DNA of 64,000 nucleotides from Pectobacterium colocasium. Its GTDB lineage: Bacteria > Pseudomonadota > Gammaproteobacteria > Enterobacterales > Enterobacteriaceae. The stretch spans positions 248,001-312,000 of the forward strand of contig NZ_CP084032.1 in assembly GCF_020181655.1 (NCBI RefSeq), in the 5' to 3' direction. Of the stretch, positions 41,364-50,378 are shown piece after piece (positions within the stretch are counted from its first letter, which is position 1; each line of letters opens with the position of its first letter). Below the pieces are notes generated by a model. It was not told where the DNA came from and did not search any database. It was given only the letters and a program-made list of their open reading frames with translations. The position numbers and the translations under genes are program-made.

Positions 41364-44300
41364 GTGAGGCGACTGCCCGGAATACTCGTCATCACGGGTG
41401 CCACTCTTGTCGTGATGGTTGCGCTGTTAGTCAGCGGCTTAAGACTGGTACTGCCACAGCTCGATCACTTCCGGCCACAGCTGGTGGCCTGGGCGCAGTC
41501 TGCGGCCGGTGTTCCGTTAGAAATCGGTTCGATGACGGGGCGCTGGGAGTCCTTTGGCCCCACGCTGGAAATTGAAAAATTTCGTACCTCCCTGCCGGAA
41601 TCGAACTGGCAGGTTGACCGCATTACGCTGGCATTGGATGTGTGGCAGTCGCTGCTGCATGGGCGCTGGCAGTTCCGCGATCTCACATTTCACCAGCTAA
41701 AGCTTGATCTCAATAGCCAATTCACCGGGCAGCAGCAGGATAGCAAATTGATGGAGTCAGGAAAGGTCAGCGATCTTTTCCTGCGTCAGTTTGACCACTT
41801 TGATCTGCGTGATAGCCACATTACCTTCCTGACGCCTTCCGGTTCCCGCGCGGAGCTGAGTATTCCGCAACTGACCTGGCTGAATTCCGACAAACGCCAT
41901 CGTGCGGAAGGTTTGATCAGCCTGTCGAGCTTTAATGGTCAGCACGGCGTGGTACAGATGCGCATGGACTTGCACGATGAGCAGGGGCTGCTCAGTAACG
42001 GTACGTTCTATCTGCAAGCTGACAATATTGATATGAAGCCTTGGCTCAGCCGCTGGATGAAAAATACGACCGGGTTGGAAAGTGCCGACTTTAGTTTGGC
42101 GGCCTGGCTGAATGTTCGTGAAGGTGATATCCACAGCGGTGACGTGTTCCTTAATCAGGGGACGGCCAACTGGGGTGAAGGCCGCGATGCACATCGCCTG
42201 AATGTCGATGACATGACACTGCATGTCAGCCGTCAGGAAAATGGCTGGCAGGTGGATGTGCCTGAATTGAATCTGGCAACGGATGGCGTCGCCTGGCCAA
42301 AAGGTCGGCTCTCTGCCCTCTGGCTGCCAAAAAATGAACACATGTTAGGGCCCGATCGACAGGAAGAACTGCGCGTTCGCGCCAGTAATCTGGCGCTGGA
42401 ACGGGTAAGCACGCTGCTTCCGCTGTTATCCGGGACTACGCCAGCCTTGAAAGAACGTTGGGCAGAACTGCAACCGACGGGCACATTGAATACCGTTGCG
42501 GTCGATATTCCTCTGCAACAGCCGGAGAGAAGCCGCTTTCAGGCCAATTGGCAGGATGTGAGCTGGCAGCAGTGGAAATTGCTGCCGGGTGTTAATCATT
42601 TCTCTGGCTCTGCCCGCGGTAGCGCCGAACGTGGTCAGGTTAGCGTCGCGTTAGATCAGAGCACGCTGCCCTATGTCGATATGTTCCGCGCGCCGCTGGA
42701 AATCAAGCAGGCCAGCGGTACGATTGACTGGCGTAATGACGCACAGGGTCTGGCACTCTGGAGCCACGGGCTGGACGTACAGGCGAAATCGCTATGGGCT
42801 AATGGCGATTTCCGTTACGAGCAGCCTGCTAAACAGGAACCGAAGCTGGATATTCTGGCGGGCATTCGACTGACCGACGCGGCGGACGCCTGGCGCTATT
42901 ATCCTGAACAGTTTATGGGCACCGAGCTGGTGGACTATCTGAGCGGTGCGCTGAAGGGCGGCCGTGTTGACAATGCGACGCTGATTTTTGCCGGTAATCC
43001 GCAGCATTTCCCCTATACGCACAACGAAGGCCAGTTTGAAGTCTGGGTGCCAGTGAAAGAGGCCACCTTCGAGTTTGAGCCGGGCTGGCCTGCGCTGACG
43101 CCGCTGGATATCAATCTGGATTTTGCCAACAACGGCCTGTGGATGTTTGCGCCGCAAACCTGGCTGGGCAAGGTGGAAGGCAAGAATATTAGCGCGGTCA
43201 TTCCCGATTATGAAAAAGAGATGTTGCTCATTGATGGCGAGCTGGAAGGTCCGGGGCTCGAAGTGGGGAACTATTTTAATCAGACGCCGCTGAAATCGTC
43301 GTTGGGTACGGCGCTGGATGAACTGAAAATTGGCGGGCCGGTGAAAGGCACGCTGCATCTGGATATTCCGCTTGCTGGTGACGATGTTCGCGCCAGTGGC
43401 GACATCGCGCTGAACAATAACAGCCTCTATATCAAGCCGCTGGATACCACGATTAAGAATCTCACGGGTAAATTTCGCTATGAAAACGGCAATTTACGTA
43501 GTGACACGCTCCAGGCGAACTGGATGAATCAGCCGATGACGGTCAATTTCACGACGGAAGAGCAGGCTAAGGCTTTTCTGGTGAATGTTGGCTTACAGGG
43601 CGACTGGCAGCCTGCGCGCTTGCCCGGTTTACCCGCATCGGCAAGCAAAGACGTGTCCGGTTCGGCAGGCTGGAAGAGTACGGTGGTCGTCAACCTGCCA
43701 CATTCTGGTAAAACAACCTACGATGTTGATGTACAGGCCGATTTAAGCAAAGTAAGTAGTCACTTACCTAATCCGCTAAGTAAACCTGCTGGCGAGAGCC
43801 TGCCGCTGGAGGTGAAAGCCAGCGGTGACCTGAATGGCTTCACGATGCAGGGACGGCTGGGCAAAGATAACCACTTCAATAGCCAATGGTTGCTGAAAGG
43901 CGACATCGTGACGCTGGCGCGGGCAAGCTGGCAGAACGGGGCAACGGCAGCGCCTGCACTACCAGAAGACTCCTCGCTGGTGCTCGATCTTCCGCCGCTG
44001 GATGCAGAAAGTTGGTTGGGGCTCCTGCCATCGCTGCGTGCCTCGACATCAGCGGAAGGAAGAAAGGCACACAGTTCCCTTCGTTTTCCAGAAGCGGTGA
44101 CGTTGCGGACGTCTGAATTACAACTGCTAGGGCAGCAGTGGCACGATCTGGAAATCACACGCAAAAATACGCTTGGTGGCAGTGAAGTGCAGGCAAAAGG
44201 GCGTGAAATTGACGGAATGGTTGAGATACCGAATCGTGGCATGTGGCGCAGCGATATCAATTATCTCTACTACAATCCTCAGTGGAAAGGGAATGAAGCG

Positions 44301-45194
44301 ACCAACCCGGTGGCGTTAGCAGAGAAAAAATCGCCGCTGAACGACCCGAGCATTAGTTTTGAAGACTGGCCGTCGCTGGCGGTTAACTGCCGCCAGTGCT
44401 GGATTATCGGGCAGAATATGGGAAGTATTCAGGGAACGCTGCTGCCAGAAAAGGAAAAACTAACGCTGACGGACGGCATTATTGATACGGGTAAAGCCCG
44501 CCTGACGGTAAACGGTTCCTGGCAGGAAAATACGGAAGGTGTGCGGACCGCGCTAAAAGGCCGCCTGACGGGAGACAGTCTGGAGCAGAACGCGAGCTGG
44601 TTCGGCGTGGATTCACCGCTCAAGGCTGGCACTTTCGATGTGGATTACGATTTATACTGGCGTGGAACACCTTGGGCGCCGGATATTGCCAGCCTGAGTG
44701 GAATATTGCACACGCGTATTGGTAAGGGTGAAATTGCCGAAGTCGGTGCGGGTCAGGCGGGTCAACTGCTGCGTTTATTGAGCTTCGATGCGTTGATGCG
44801 TAAGCTGCGGTTTGATTTTAGTGATACGTTTGGTCGTGGATTTTACTTCGATTCGATTCGCAGCACCGCATGGATTAAAGACGGCGTGCTGCATACTGAT
44901 GATATGCTGATCGACGGGCTTGAAGCGGACATCGCAATGAAAGGCGATCTCGACCTCGCTCAACGCCAGGTCAACATGGAAGCGGTGATTGCTCCAGAAA
45001 TTTCCGCGACGGTGGGCGTGGCGACGGCCTTTGCCGTCAACCCGGTTGTGGGAGCTGCCGTGTTTGCTGCCAGTAAAGTGCTGGCACCGCTATGGAACAA
45101 GATTTCGCTGATTCGTTACCAGATTTCCGGTAGCGTCGATCAGCCAAAGATTCAGGAAGTGCTGCGTGAGCCGAACAAAAAGAAAGGCGAATAA
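41364..45194 (+). CDS. yhdP: AsmA-like phospholipid transport protein YhdP
   Basis: A 1276-residue inner-membrane-anchored protein with an N-terminal membrane segment (about 8-30) and a long periplasmic beta-groove. TamB, YhdP and YdbH together carry phospholipids to the outer membrane. The GTG start gives MRRLPGILVITGATLVVMV, matching the E. coli N-terminus, with AAGGAGAG just upstream. The AsmA_2-type C-terminus includes AVNPVVGAAVFAASKVL. It lies between rng and tldD, as in E. coli. Confidence 0.96.
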   Translation: MRRLPGILVITGATLVVMVALLVSGLRLVLPQLDHFRPQLVAWAQSAAGVPLEIGSMTGRWESFGPTLEIEKFRTSLPESNWQVDRITLALDVWQSLLHGRWQFRDLTFHQLKLDLNSQFTGQQQDSKLMESGKVSDLFLRQFDHFDLRDSHITFLTPSGSRAELSIPQLTWLNSDKRHRAEGLISLSSFNGQHGVVQMRMDLHDEQGLLSNGTFYLQADNIDMKPWLSRWMKNTTGLESADFSLAAWLNVREGDIHSGDVFLNQGTANWGEGRDAHRLNVDDMTLHVSRQENGWQVDVPELNLATDGVAWPKGRLSALWLPKNEHMLGPDRQEELRVRASNLALERVSTLLPLLSGTTPALKERWAELQPTGTLNTVAVDIPLQQPERSRFQANWQDVSWQQWKLLPGVNHFSGSARGSAERGQVSVALDQSTLPYVDMFRAPLEIKQASGTIDWRNDAQGLALWSHGLDVQAKSLWANGDFRYEQPAKQEPKLDILAGIRLTDAADAWRYYPEQFMGTELVDYLSGALKGGRVDNATLIFAGNPQHFPYTHNEGQFEVWVPVKEATFEFEPGWPALTPLDINLDFANNGLWMFAPQTWLGKVEGKNISAVIPDYEKEMLLIDGELEGPGLEVGNYFNQTPLKSSLGTALDELKIGGPVKGTLHLDIPLAGDDVRASGDIALNNNSLYIKPLDTTIKNLTGKFRYENGNLRSDTLQANWMNQPMTVNFTTEEQAKAFLVNVGLQGDWQPARLPGLPASASKDVSGSAGWKSTVVVNLPHSGKTTYDVDVQADLSKVSSHLPNPLSKPAGESLPLEVKASGDLNGFTMQGRLGKDNHFNSQWLLKGDIVTLARASWQNGATAAPALPEDSSLVLDLPPLDAESWLGLLPSLRASTSAEGRKAHSSLRFPEAVTLRTSELQLLGQQWHDLEITRKNTLGGSEVQAKGREIDGMVEIPNRGMWRSDINYLYYNPQWKGNEATNPVALAEKKSPLNDPSISFEDWPSLAVNCRQCWIIGQNMGSIQGTLLPEKEKLTLTDGIIDTGKARLTVNGSWQENTEGVRTALKGRLTGDSLEQNASWFGVDSPLKAGTFDVDYDLYWRGTPWAPDIASLSGILHTRIGKGEIAEVGAGQAGQLLRLLSFDALMRKLRFDFSDTFGRGFYFDSIRSTAWIKDGVLHTDDMLIDGLEADIAMKGDLDLAQRQVNMEAVIAPEISATVGVATAFAVNPVVGAAVFAASKVLAPLWNKISLIRYQISGSVDQPKIQEVLREPNKKKGE

Positions 45195-45250
45195 TGCCGT
45201 TAGGGCAGCGCAGTGTACTCAACCGATTATCTGATAAAGAGTGAAAAACT

Positions 45251-46696
45251 ATGAGCCTTGCGTTTGTCAGTGAGCAGTTACTCACCGCTAACAAATTGAA
45301 TCTTGACGATCTCGCTGCTGTGCTGGGGTCGCTTAATGAGCGTCGTCTGGACTATGCCGATCTCTATTTCCAGTCCAGCTACCATGAATCCTGGGTACTG
45401 GAAGACCGTATCATTAAAGACGGTTCTTACAATATCGATCAGGGCGTGGGTATCCGTGCGATTGACGGAGAAAAGACCGGGTTTGCTTATGCCGATCAGA
45501 TCACGCTGAATGCATTGCACCAGAGTGCGCAGGCTGCACGCAGCATTGTGCGTGAACAGGGCACGGGGACTGCGCACACGTTGGGAGCGGTATCGCATAA
45601 TGCGCTTTATCCAACGTTGAATCCGTTGGATAGCCTGACGCGTGAGGACAAAATTGCGCTGTTGCAGCGTGCCGATACGGTCGCGCGTGCTGCGGATGCG
45701 CGGGTGCAGGAAGTGTCAGCCAGCCTGACCGGCGTGTATGAACTGGTGCTGGTGGCGGCGACGGATGGCACGTTGGCGGCGGATGTACGTCCGCTGGTTC
45801 GCCTGTCGATCAGCGTGCTGGTTGAATCTGAAGGTAAACGCGAGCGTGGTTCTAGCGGCGGCGGCCTGCGTGGTGGTTACGATTATTTTTGGGAAGTGAC
45901 TGACGGCGAAGCGCGTGTCGACGCCTGGGCAAAAGAAGCCGTGCGTATGGCGCTGGTAAACCTGTCGGCGGTGGCCGCACCCGCAGGGCCGATGCCTGTA
46001 GTGCTGGGCGCAGGCTGGCCGGGGGTACTCCTGCATGAAGCGGTAGGCCACGGTTTGGAAGGCGACTTTAACCGTCGCGGTACGTCAGTGTTCAGCGGAC
46101 AGATGGGGAAACTCGTCGCATCAGAGTTGTGCACGGTGGTCGATGATGGCACCTTGAGTGGACGCCGTGGCTCCCTCTCAATGGACGATGAGGGCGTGCC
46201 AGGGCAATACAATGTCCTGATCGAAAACGGCATTCTGAAAGGCTACATGCAGGACAAGCTGAACGCTCGTCTGATGGGCGTTGCACCCACAGGCAACGGT
46301 CGCCGTGAGTCTTATGCTCACCTGCCGATGCCGCGTATGACGAACACCTACATGCTGGCCGGGAAATCCACGCCGGAAGAGATTATCTCCAGCGTTGAAT
46401 ACGGCCTGTATGCGCCAAACTTTGGCGGCGGTCAGGTTGATATCACCTCTGGCAAGTTCGTCTTCTCGACGTCGGAAGCGTACCTGATCGAAAAAGGTCG
46501 TATCACCACGCCAGTCAAAGGTGCAACGTTGATTGGCTCCGGTATTGAAGCAATGCAGCAGATCTCGATGGTCGGTAACGATCTGGCGCTGGATAAAGGC
46601 GTTGGGGTGTGCGGTAAAGAAGGGCAAAGCCTGCCCGTTGGCGTTGGCCAGCCTACGCTGAAGCTGGAAAGCCTGACCGTTGGCGGCACCGCGTAA
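45251..46696 (+). CDS. tldD: metalloprotease subunit TldD
   Basis: TldD forms a heterodimeric zinc protease with TldE (PmbA), which degrades unfolded peptides and matures microcins and the CcdA antitoxin. The 481 residues contain the metal site [20 protein letters not shown] near residue 260. The partner gene pmbA lies at 53498-54838 on the same strand. Both are intact. Confidence 0.98.
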   Translation: MSLAFVSEQLLTANKLNLDDLAAVLGSLNERRLDYADLYFQSSYHESWVLEDRIIKDGSYNIDQGVGIRAIDGEKTGFAYADQITLNALHQSAQAARSIVREQGTGTAHTLGAVSHNALYPTLNPLDSLTREDKIALLQRADTVARAADARVQEVSASLTGVYELVLVAATDGTLAADVRPLVRLSISVLVESEGKRERGSSGGGLRGGYDYFWEVTDGEARVDAWAKEAVRMALVNLSAVAAPAGPMPVVLGAGWPGVLLHEAVGHGLEGDFNRRGTSVFSGQMGKLVASELCTVVDDGTLSGRRGSLSMDDEGVPGQYNVLIENGILKGYMQDKLNARLMGVAPTGNGRRESYAHLPMPRMTNTYMLAGKSTPEEIISSVEYGLYAPNFGGGQVDITSGKFVFSTSEAYLIEKGRITTPVKGATLIGSGIEAMQQISMVGNDLALDKGVGVCGKEGQSLPVGVGQPTLKLESLTVGGTA

Positions 46697-46725
46697 TTTG
46701 CTCTGAGTCCTGAGTTCCCTTTAAG

Positions 46726-46753
46726 ACCGCGCGTTATTAGCGCGGTTTTTTTA
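46726..46753 (+). terminator. tldD terminator
   Basis: ACCGCGC (46726-46732), GTTATTA and GCGCGGT (46740-46746) form a hairpin followed by TTTTTTT, 30 bases after tldD. Confidence 0.92.
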
Positions 46754-46781
46754 TTGGGCTGAGAGGTAATGGAGTAAAAAG

Positions 46782-47375
46782 TCAGGAAACCGCTGCAATA
46801 ATCGATTTGAGCTGCCTGATGTGTATTTCATCTCGCTGTACCAAGACATCTTCCTTAATCTTGAGAACAATGCCTTTTAATAGGTCTGTTGTACTGGAGA
46901 TGTTTGTTGTTGTTTTTAGTACGTCAATGTCTGTCGCGACATGCCTTCCTTTAAGAGAAAGACGTTTCTCGGATTTGCCTTTTGCCAAATCACTTTGCAG
47001 AAAACGCGGGATATCTTGTGCCGCTGCGCGATCGGCTGCCAGCGTGTGAAGATAGTATTTCATCAGCGTGGGAATAAAATCGGGTTCCCCACCTAATTCG
47101 CAGCTTGCCAGATTTAAGATATCTATCATGTGCGCAGGGACTCTGCTTTCTAGCGCCTTACGCTGTACATCCAGCGCTTTCTTAATCATGGGCGTAGATT
47201 GATGGGGAATGATGGCAACATTCCCGCAGCGGTTGCAAACGCCAACCAAAACCTGTCTCACCACGCCGCTGTTATCGCTGAATGGGACGTCTCTAAGCTG
47301 AAACGTCGCAGTTTCAGGTGACTGGCATGTGTTACAGAGAGCGGACTGTGTATCGCCGACTTTGAAAATTTTCAT
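46782..47375 (-). CDS. zinc-ribbon, RHH-like antitoxin candidate (MqsA-like layout)
   Basis: A 197-residue protein. Two CxxC pairs (C14/C17 and C47/C50) make an N-terminal zinc ribbon like that of MqsA/YgiT. A helical middle follows. Residues about 133-170 (EKRLSLKG... then helix, ISSTTDLLKGIVLKI) look like a ribbon-helix-helix DNA-binding unit. It starts 9 bases after the smaller gene upstream, as antitoxin second genes in mqsRA do. The function is inferred from layout; I do not recognise the exact family. Confidence 0.6.
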   Translation of the reverse strand: MKIFKVGDTQSALCNTCQSPETATFQLRDVPFSDNSGVVRQVLVGVCNRCGNVAIIPHQSTPMIKKALDVQRKALESRVPAHMIDILNLASCELGGEPDFIPTLMKYYLHTLAADRAAAQDIPRFLQSDLAKGKSEKRLSLKGRHVATDIDVLKTTTNISSTTDLLKGIVLKIKEDVLVQRDEIHIRQLKSIIAAVS

Positions 47376-47384
47376 GTCATCGCC

Positions 47385-47681
47385 TCAATGGTGGACGCTA
47401 ATAAAGACACAATTTGGCTCGGAAAAATACCATCTGATATACCACGATATTCCCCGATGGCGGCAACGGATGATATGAACATCAATATGCGCTGCAAAAT
47501 GATGGGGTGAAGAAGAGTAGGATGTCCCCGAAGATTGATAAATAATATCAATGAGTTCTGCTATTGATGTTTGCCCGGTTGCCAGCAAATTCTTTGTACT
47601 GATATTTCCTCTGGCTTCATGCAACACAGTACCCGACTGCAAACAGACGATAAGCTGCTTTTTGGCATCCTTGAAACCCAT
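47385..47681 (-). CDS. RelE/MqsR-like toxin candidate
   Basis: Small basic protein at the head of a two-gene unit. The start is either ATG 47723 (112 residues) or ATG 47681 (98 residues). The latter has AGGTG just upstream and leaves a perfect palindrome in the promoter, so it is preferred. The 98-residue form runs MGFKDAKKQLIVCLQSG to ISWYIRWYFSEPNCVFISVHH, which has the helix-then-strands order of MqsR/RelE ribonucleases and a His at the end. No close relative is recognised. The pair interrupts the E. coli order tldD-aaeR. Confidence 0.55.
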   Translation of the reverse strand: MGFKDAKKQLIVCLQSGTVLHEARGNISTKNLLATGQTSIAELIDIIYQSSGTSYSSSPHHFAAHIDVHIIRCRHRGISWYIRWYFSEPNCVFISVHH

Positions 47682-47696
47682 CCCTTCACCTATATT

Positions 47697-47714
47697 GTAC
47701 GAATTTATTCGTAC
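47697..47714. promoter_or_regulatory. perfect operator-like palindrome of the two-gene unit
   Basis: GTACGAAT-TT-ATTCGTAC is an 18-base perfect palindrome about 16 bases before the preferred toxin start. It would also fall within codons 4-9 if the upstream ATG were used. On the minus strand TACAAT follows, a possible -10 overlapped by the dyad, as expected for autoregulation. Confidence 0.7.
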
Positions 47715-47833
47715 TTTATCCATGTGATTTTACTTTCCTGAACGAAGGAAAGAGATATAACGTACGGATGGTGGGATGGGGATGTGTTTTGTATGAAAGA
47801 GGAAGGTGTCTCGCATTTTCCTCTTTGCAAATC

Positions 47834-48769
47834 CTACTTTTTTTCCTCGCTATGATTCTGCCGGTAGCCCTGATACGTCAGGGCGACGTTTTTGAAGTAT
47901 TCCGTCATGTAGTTAATGCAGACCTGTACTTTTAGCGGCAGGTTGTCTTTGCGGGTGTAGAGCGCATAGACCGGGCGCGGATCGGAGTGGTAGCGGTTAA
48001 ATAAGATCTCAATTTCGCCGCGATTGATTTCATCCACGATCCACATGAGCGGCACGTACGCGATACCCGCGCCAGCCTTGAGCCAGCGCACCAGCGTTTG
48101 CGGATCGTTGGTGACAAAGCGTCCTTGTGGCGTGACGCGGGTTGAAATGCCTTCCGGGGCGATCAGCTCAAATTCGCTGTCGGGACGCACGCTGTATTCC
48201 AGCCAGGAAAAATTCACCATATCTGCCGGTTTATCCGGCGTGCCGTGCTGTGCCAGATAGCTTTTGGCGGCACAGACGACCATGGGCATCGAGCCTAAGC
48301 GTTTCGAGAAAAGGCTGGAATCCTGTAACGCGCCGACGCGGATAACGATATCCAGCCCGTCGGCAATCAGGTCAGGAGCGGGAATTCCTGTGACCAGATT
48401 AACGGACAAGCCGGGATATTCCTTCAGCATCGCGGCAGTCATGGTGGACAACACATTCTGCGCCATCGTAGAAGAACTGCCGATGCGCAGTGTGCCGATC
48501 GGCGTATTGTTGAAAGCGTAGAGCTGCTCATGGACCTCATGCGCCTCATGCAGCATGCGGCGACAACCGTGATAGTAAATTTTCCCCGCTTCCGTCAGTC
48601 CAATGCTGCGCGTACTGCGGTTCAGTAGCTTAATCTGTAGTTCATCTTCAAGCTTGGTGACGGTTTGGCTGACGGCGGATACGCTCATCTGCAACTGGCG
48701 GGCGGCCGCGGTAAAAGAACCAAATTCCACCACGCGGGCAAACACCGACATACTCTTTAGTCTTTCCAT
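47834..48769 (-). CDS. aaeR: LysR-type regulator AaeR
   Basis: LysR-family activator of the aaeXAB aromatic acid efflux operon, responding to p-hydroxybenzoate-type compounds in E. coli. The 311 residues start MERLKSMSVFARVVEFG, with the helix-turn-helix FTAAARQLQMSVSAVSQTVTKLE, then an effector-binding domain. It is divergent from aaeX across 424 bases, as in E. coli. A CRP-like site lies directly before its start. Confidence 0.93.
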   Translation of the reverse strand: MERLKSMSVFARVVEFGSFTAAARQLQMSVSAVSQTVTKLEDELQIKLLNRSTRSIGLTEAGKIYYHGCRRMLHEAHEVHEQLYAFNNTPIGTLRIGSSSTMAQNVLSTMTAAMLKEYPGLSVNLVTGIPAPDLIADGLDIVIRVGALQDSSLFSKRLGSMPMVVCAAKSYLAQHGTPDKPADMVNFSWLEYSVRPDSEFELIAPEGISTRVTPQGRFVTNDPQTLVRWLKAGAGIAYVPLMWIVDEINRGEIEILFNRYHSDPRPVYALYTRKDNLPLKVQVCINYMTEYFKNVALTYQGYRQNHSEEKK

Positions 48770-48784
48770 TATTCACTCTGGCTT

Positions 48785-48806
48785 AAAAGTGATTTAGATC
48801 ACACTA
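48785..48806. promoter_or_regulatory. CRP-like site upstream of aaeR
   Basis: AAAAGTGATTTAGATCACACTA matches the CRP consensus TGTGAN6TCACA at all but the first T. Its centre is about 26 bases from the aaeR start codon, so it overlaps the leader or promoter there. The rest of 48807-49193 holds the aaeX promoter and two hairpins, ATGCTGA-ACG-TCAGCAT (49104-49120) and GGTAGCG/CGCTACC (49144-49165), the latter in the aaeX leader. Confidence 0.7.
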
Positions 48807-49193
48807 TGTAGATAAGGTGATAATAAGCATCCATAATATAGCCTATCCGGTGATGCTGAGTGGAACATTGTCCGCCATCGTTCAAGCGGCAGCGTTGCCT
48901 GAAGGCGAAAGCGAACAGACATCGCCCCTGTGGTCGTCCATGATTATTCACCACTCAGAGCTAACCAATGGTTGTGTTTATTTACCCAATGTAGATCGTG
49001 CGCTGATTTCCCATCGCTAGTCAGCCTCTGCTGGCATCGCTATTCATCAGTTTAACGCTATTTAATTCGCTGGCTACAGCCTGCGGGATGACGCGCTTTT
49101 GTCTATGCTGAACGTCAGCATCAGACGACATCATTTACCATCCGGTAGCGAACCTGCGCGCTACCGCTACCTAATAGAAAAAAGGAAAAGAGG

Positions 49194-49397
49194 ATGAGTT
49201 CACTCCCGGTTATGGTGCTGTTCGGGTTGTCATTTCCCCCCGTATTTTTTGTCCTGCTGGTGTCATTGACTCTGTTTTTTGTCGTGAACCGCCTGCTGCA
49301 ACCGACGGGTATCTATGACTTCGTCTGGCATCCGGCGCTGTTTAACAGCGCGCTGTTCTGCTGTTTGTTCTATTTACTCTTCCGTTACGGTCTGTGA
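49194..49397 (+). CDS. aaeX: AaeX family membrane protein
   Basis: A 67-residue inner-membrane protein with two hydrophobic segments and the family block [18 protein letters not shown]. Its role is unknown, but it always heads aaeXAB. AAAAGAGG precedes the ATG. Its stop overlaps the ribosome site of aaeA. Confidence 0.96.
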   Translation: MSSLPVMVLFGLSFPPVFFVLLVSLTLFFVVNRLLQPTGIYDFVWHPALFNSALFCCLFYLLFRYGL

Positions 49398-49404
49398 GGC
49401 GTCT

Positions 49405-50370
49405 GTGAAAGCGTTCTTTTTAACCTTGTTTAGACAGCAGGCCGTGCTGATCAAAAAACTGAGCCGCGTGGTTATTACGCTGGTGATTGTGCTGTGCGCG
49501 ATTGTCGCCATTTTCCGTGTCTGGGCGTTTTATACCGAATCACCCTGGACGCGCGATGCCAAATTTACGGCGGACGTTGTCGCCATTGCGCCGGACGTCA
49601 GTGGGTTGTTGAGCGATGTTCGCGTCACGGACAATCAACTGGTGAACAAAGGGGATGTGCTGTTTGTCATCGACCAGCCGCGCTACCATCAGGCCGTGGC
49701 GCAGGCGGAAGCCGATGTCGCCTATTATCAGGCGCTGGTAACAGAAAAACGTCGTGAATCAGGGCGTCGTGCGCGACTGGGCATCAGTGCGATGTCGCAG
49801 GAAAATATCGATCAGTCCAGTAATGCGCTGGAAACCGCCACGCACCAGCTTGCTAAAGCGCAGGCGGTATTGTCACTGGCGCAGTTGGAGCTGGAACGCA
49901 CCGTGGTACGCGCCCCTGCCGATGGTTGGGTGACCAACCTGCATGTGCAGAGCGGTGAGTTCATCGAACGCGGCAATACGGCGGTGGCGCTGGTGAAGAA
50001 GGATTCGTTCTACCTGCTGGCGTACATGGAAGAAACCAAGCTTGAAGGGGTTCGCCGCGGCTACCGCGCGGAAATCACCCCGCTGGGCAGTGAAAAGATA
50101 TTTTACGGCACGGTGGATAGCGTGGCGGCGGGCGTGAATAACAGCAGCAGCAGCGCGAACAATAAAGGCCTGGCGAATGTGGATTCTAATCTGGAGTGGG
50201 TGCGTCTGGCGCAGCGTGTGCCGGTAAAAATTCGCCTCGATCGTCAAATGGGCGGCCTCTATCCGGCTGGCACGACGGCAACCGTGGTGATCACCGGTGA
50301 GCAGGTCAACAATGACAAAAAGCCGTCGCCGCTTATCCGTCTACTGTATCGCCTGCGTGAGTTTGGTTAA
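49405..50370 (+). CDS. aaeA: p-hydroxybenzoic acid efflux membrane fusion protein
   Basis: Periplasmic adaptor of the AaeAB pump for aromatic carboxylic acids. The GTG at 49405 (GAGG 6 bases upstream, at the aaeX stop) gives 321 residues. One membrane anchor lies near residues 18-38, followed by the lipoyl/hairpin segments: [20 protein letters not shown] and [15 protein letters not shown]. In a plant-associated bacterium, efflux of plant phenolics is a likely role (inference). Confidence 0.95.
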   Translation: MKAFFLTLFRQQAVLIKKLSRVVITLVIVLCAIVAIFRVWAFYTESPWTRDAKFTADVVAIAPDVSGLLSDVRVTDNQLVNKGDVLFVIDQPRYHQAVAQAEADVAYYQALVTEKRRESGRRARLGISAMSQENIDQSSNALETATHQLAKAQAVLSLAQLELERTVVRAPADGWVTNLHVQSGEFIERGNTAVALVKKDSFYLLAYMEETKLEGVRRGYRAEITPLGSEKIFYGTVDSVAAGVNNSSSSANNKGLANVDSNLEWVRLAQRVPVKIRLDRQMGGLYPAGTTATVVITGEQVNNDKKPSPLIRLLYRLREFG

Positions 50371-50378
50371 GTGAGGCG

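Noticed and set aside
48817-49020. 67-codon plus-strand frame between aaeR and aaeX
   Set aside because: No ribosome site, spans the regulatory region of a conserved divergent promoter, and no recognisable product.
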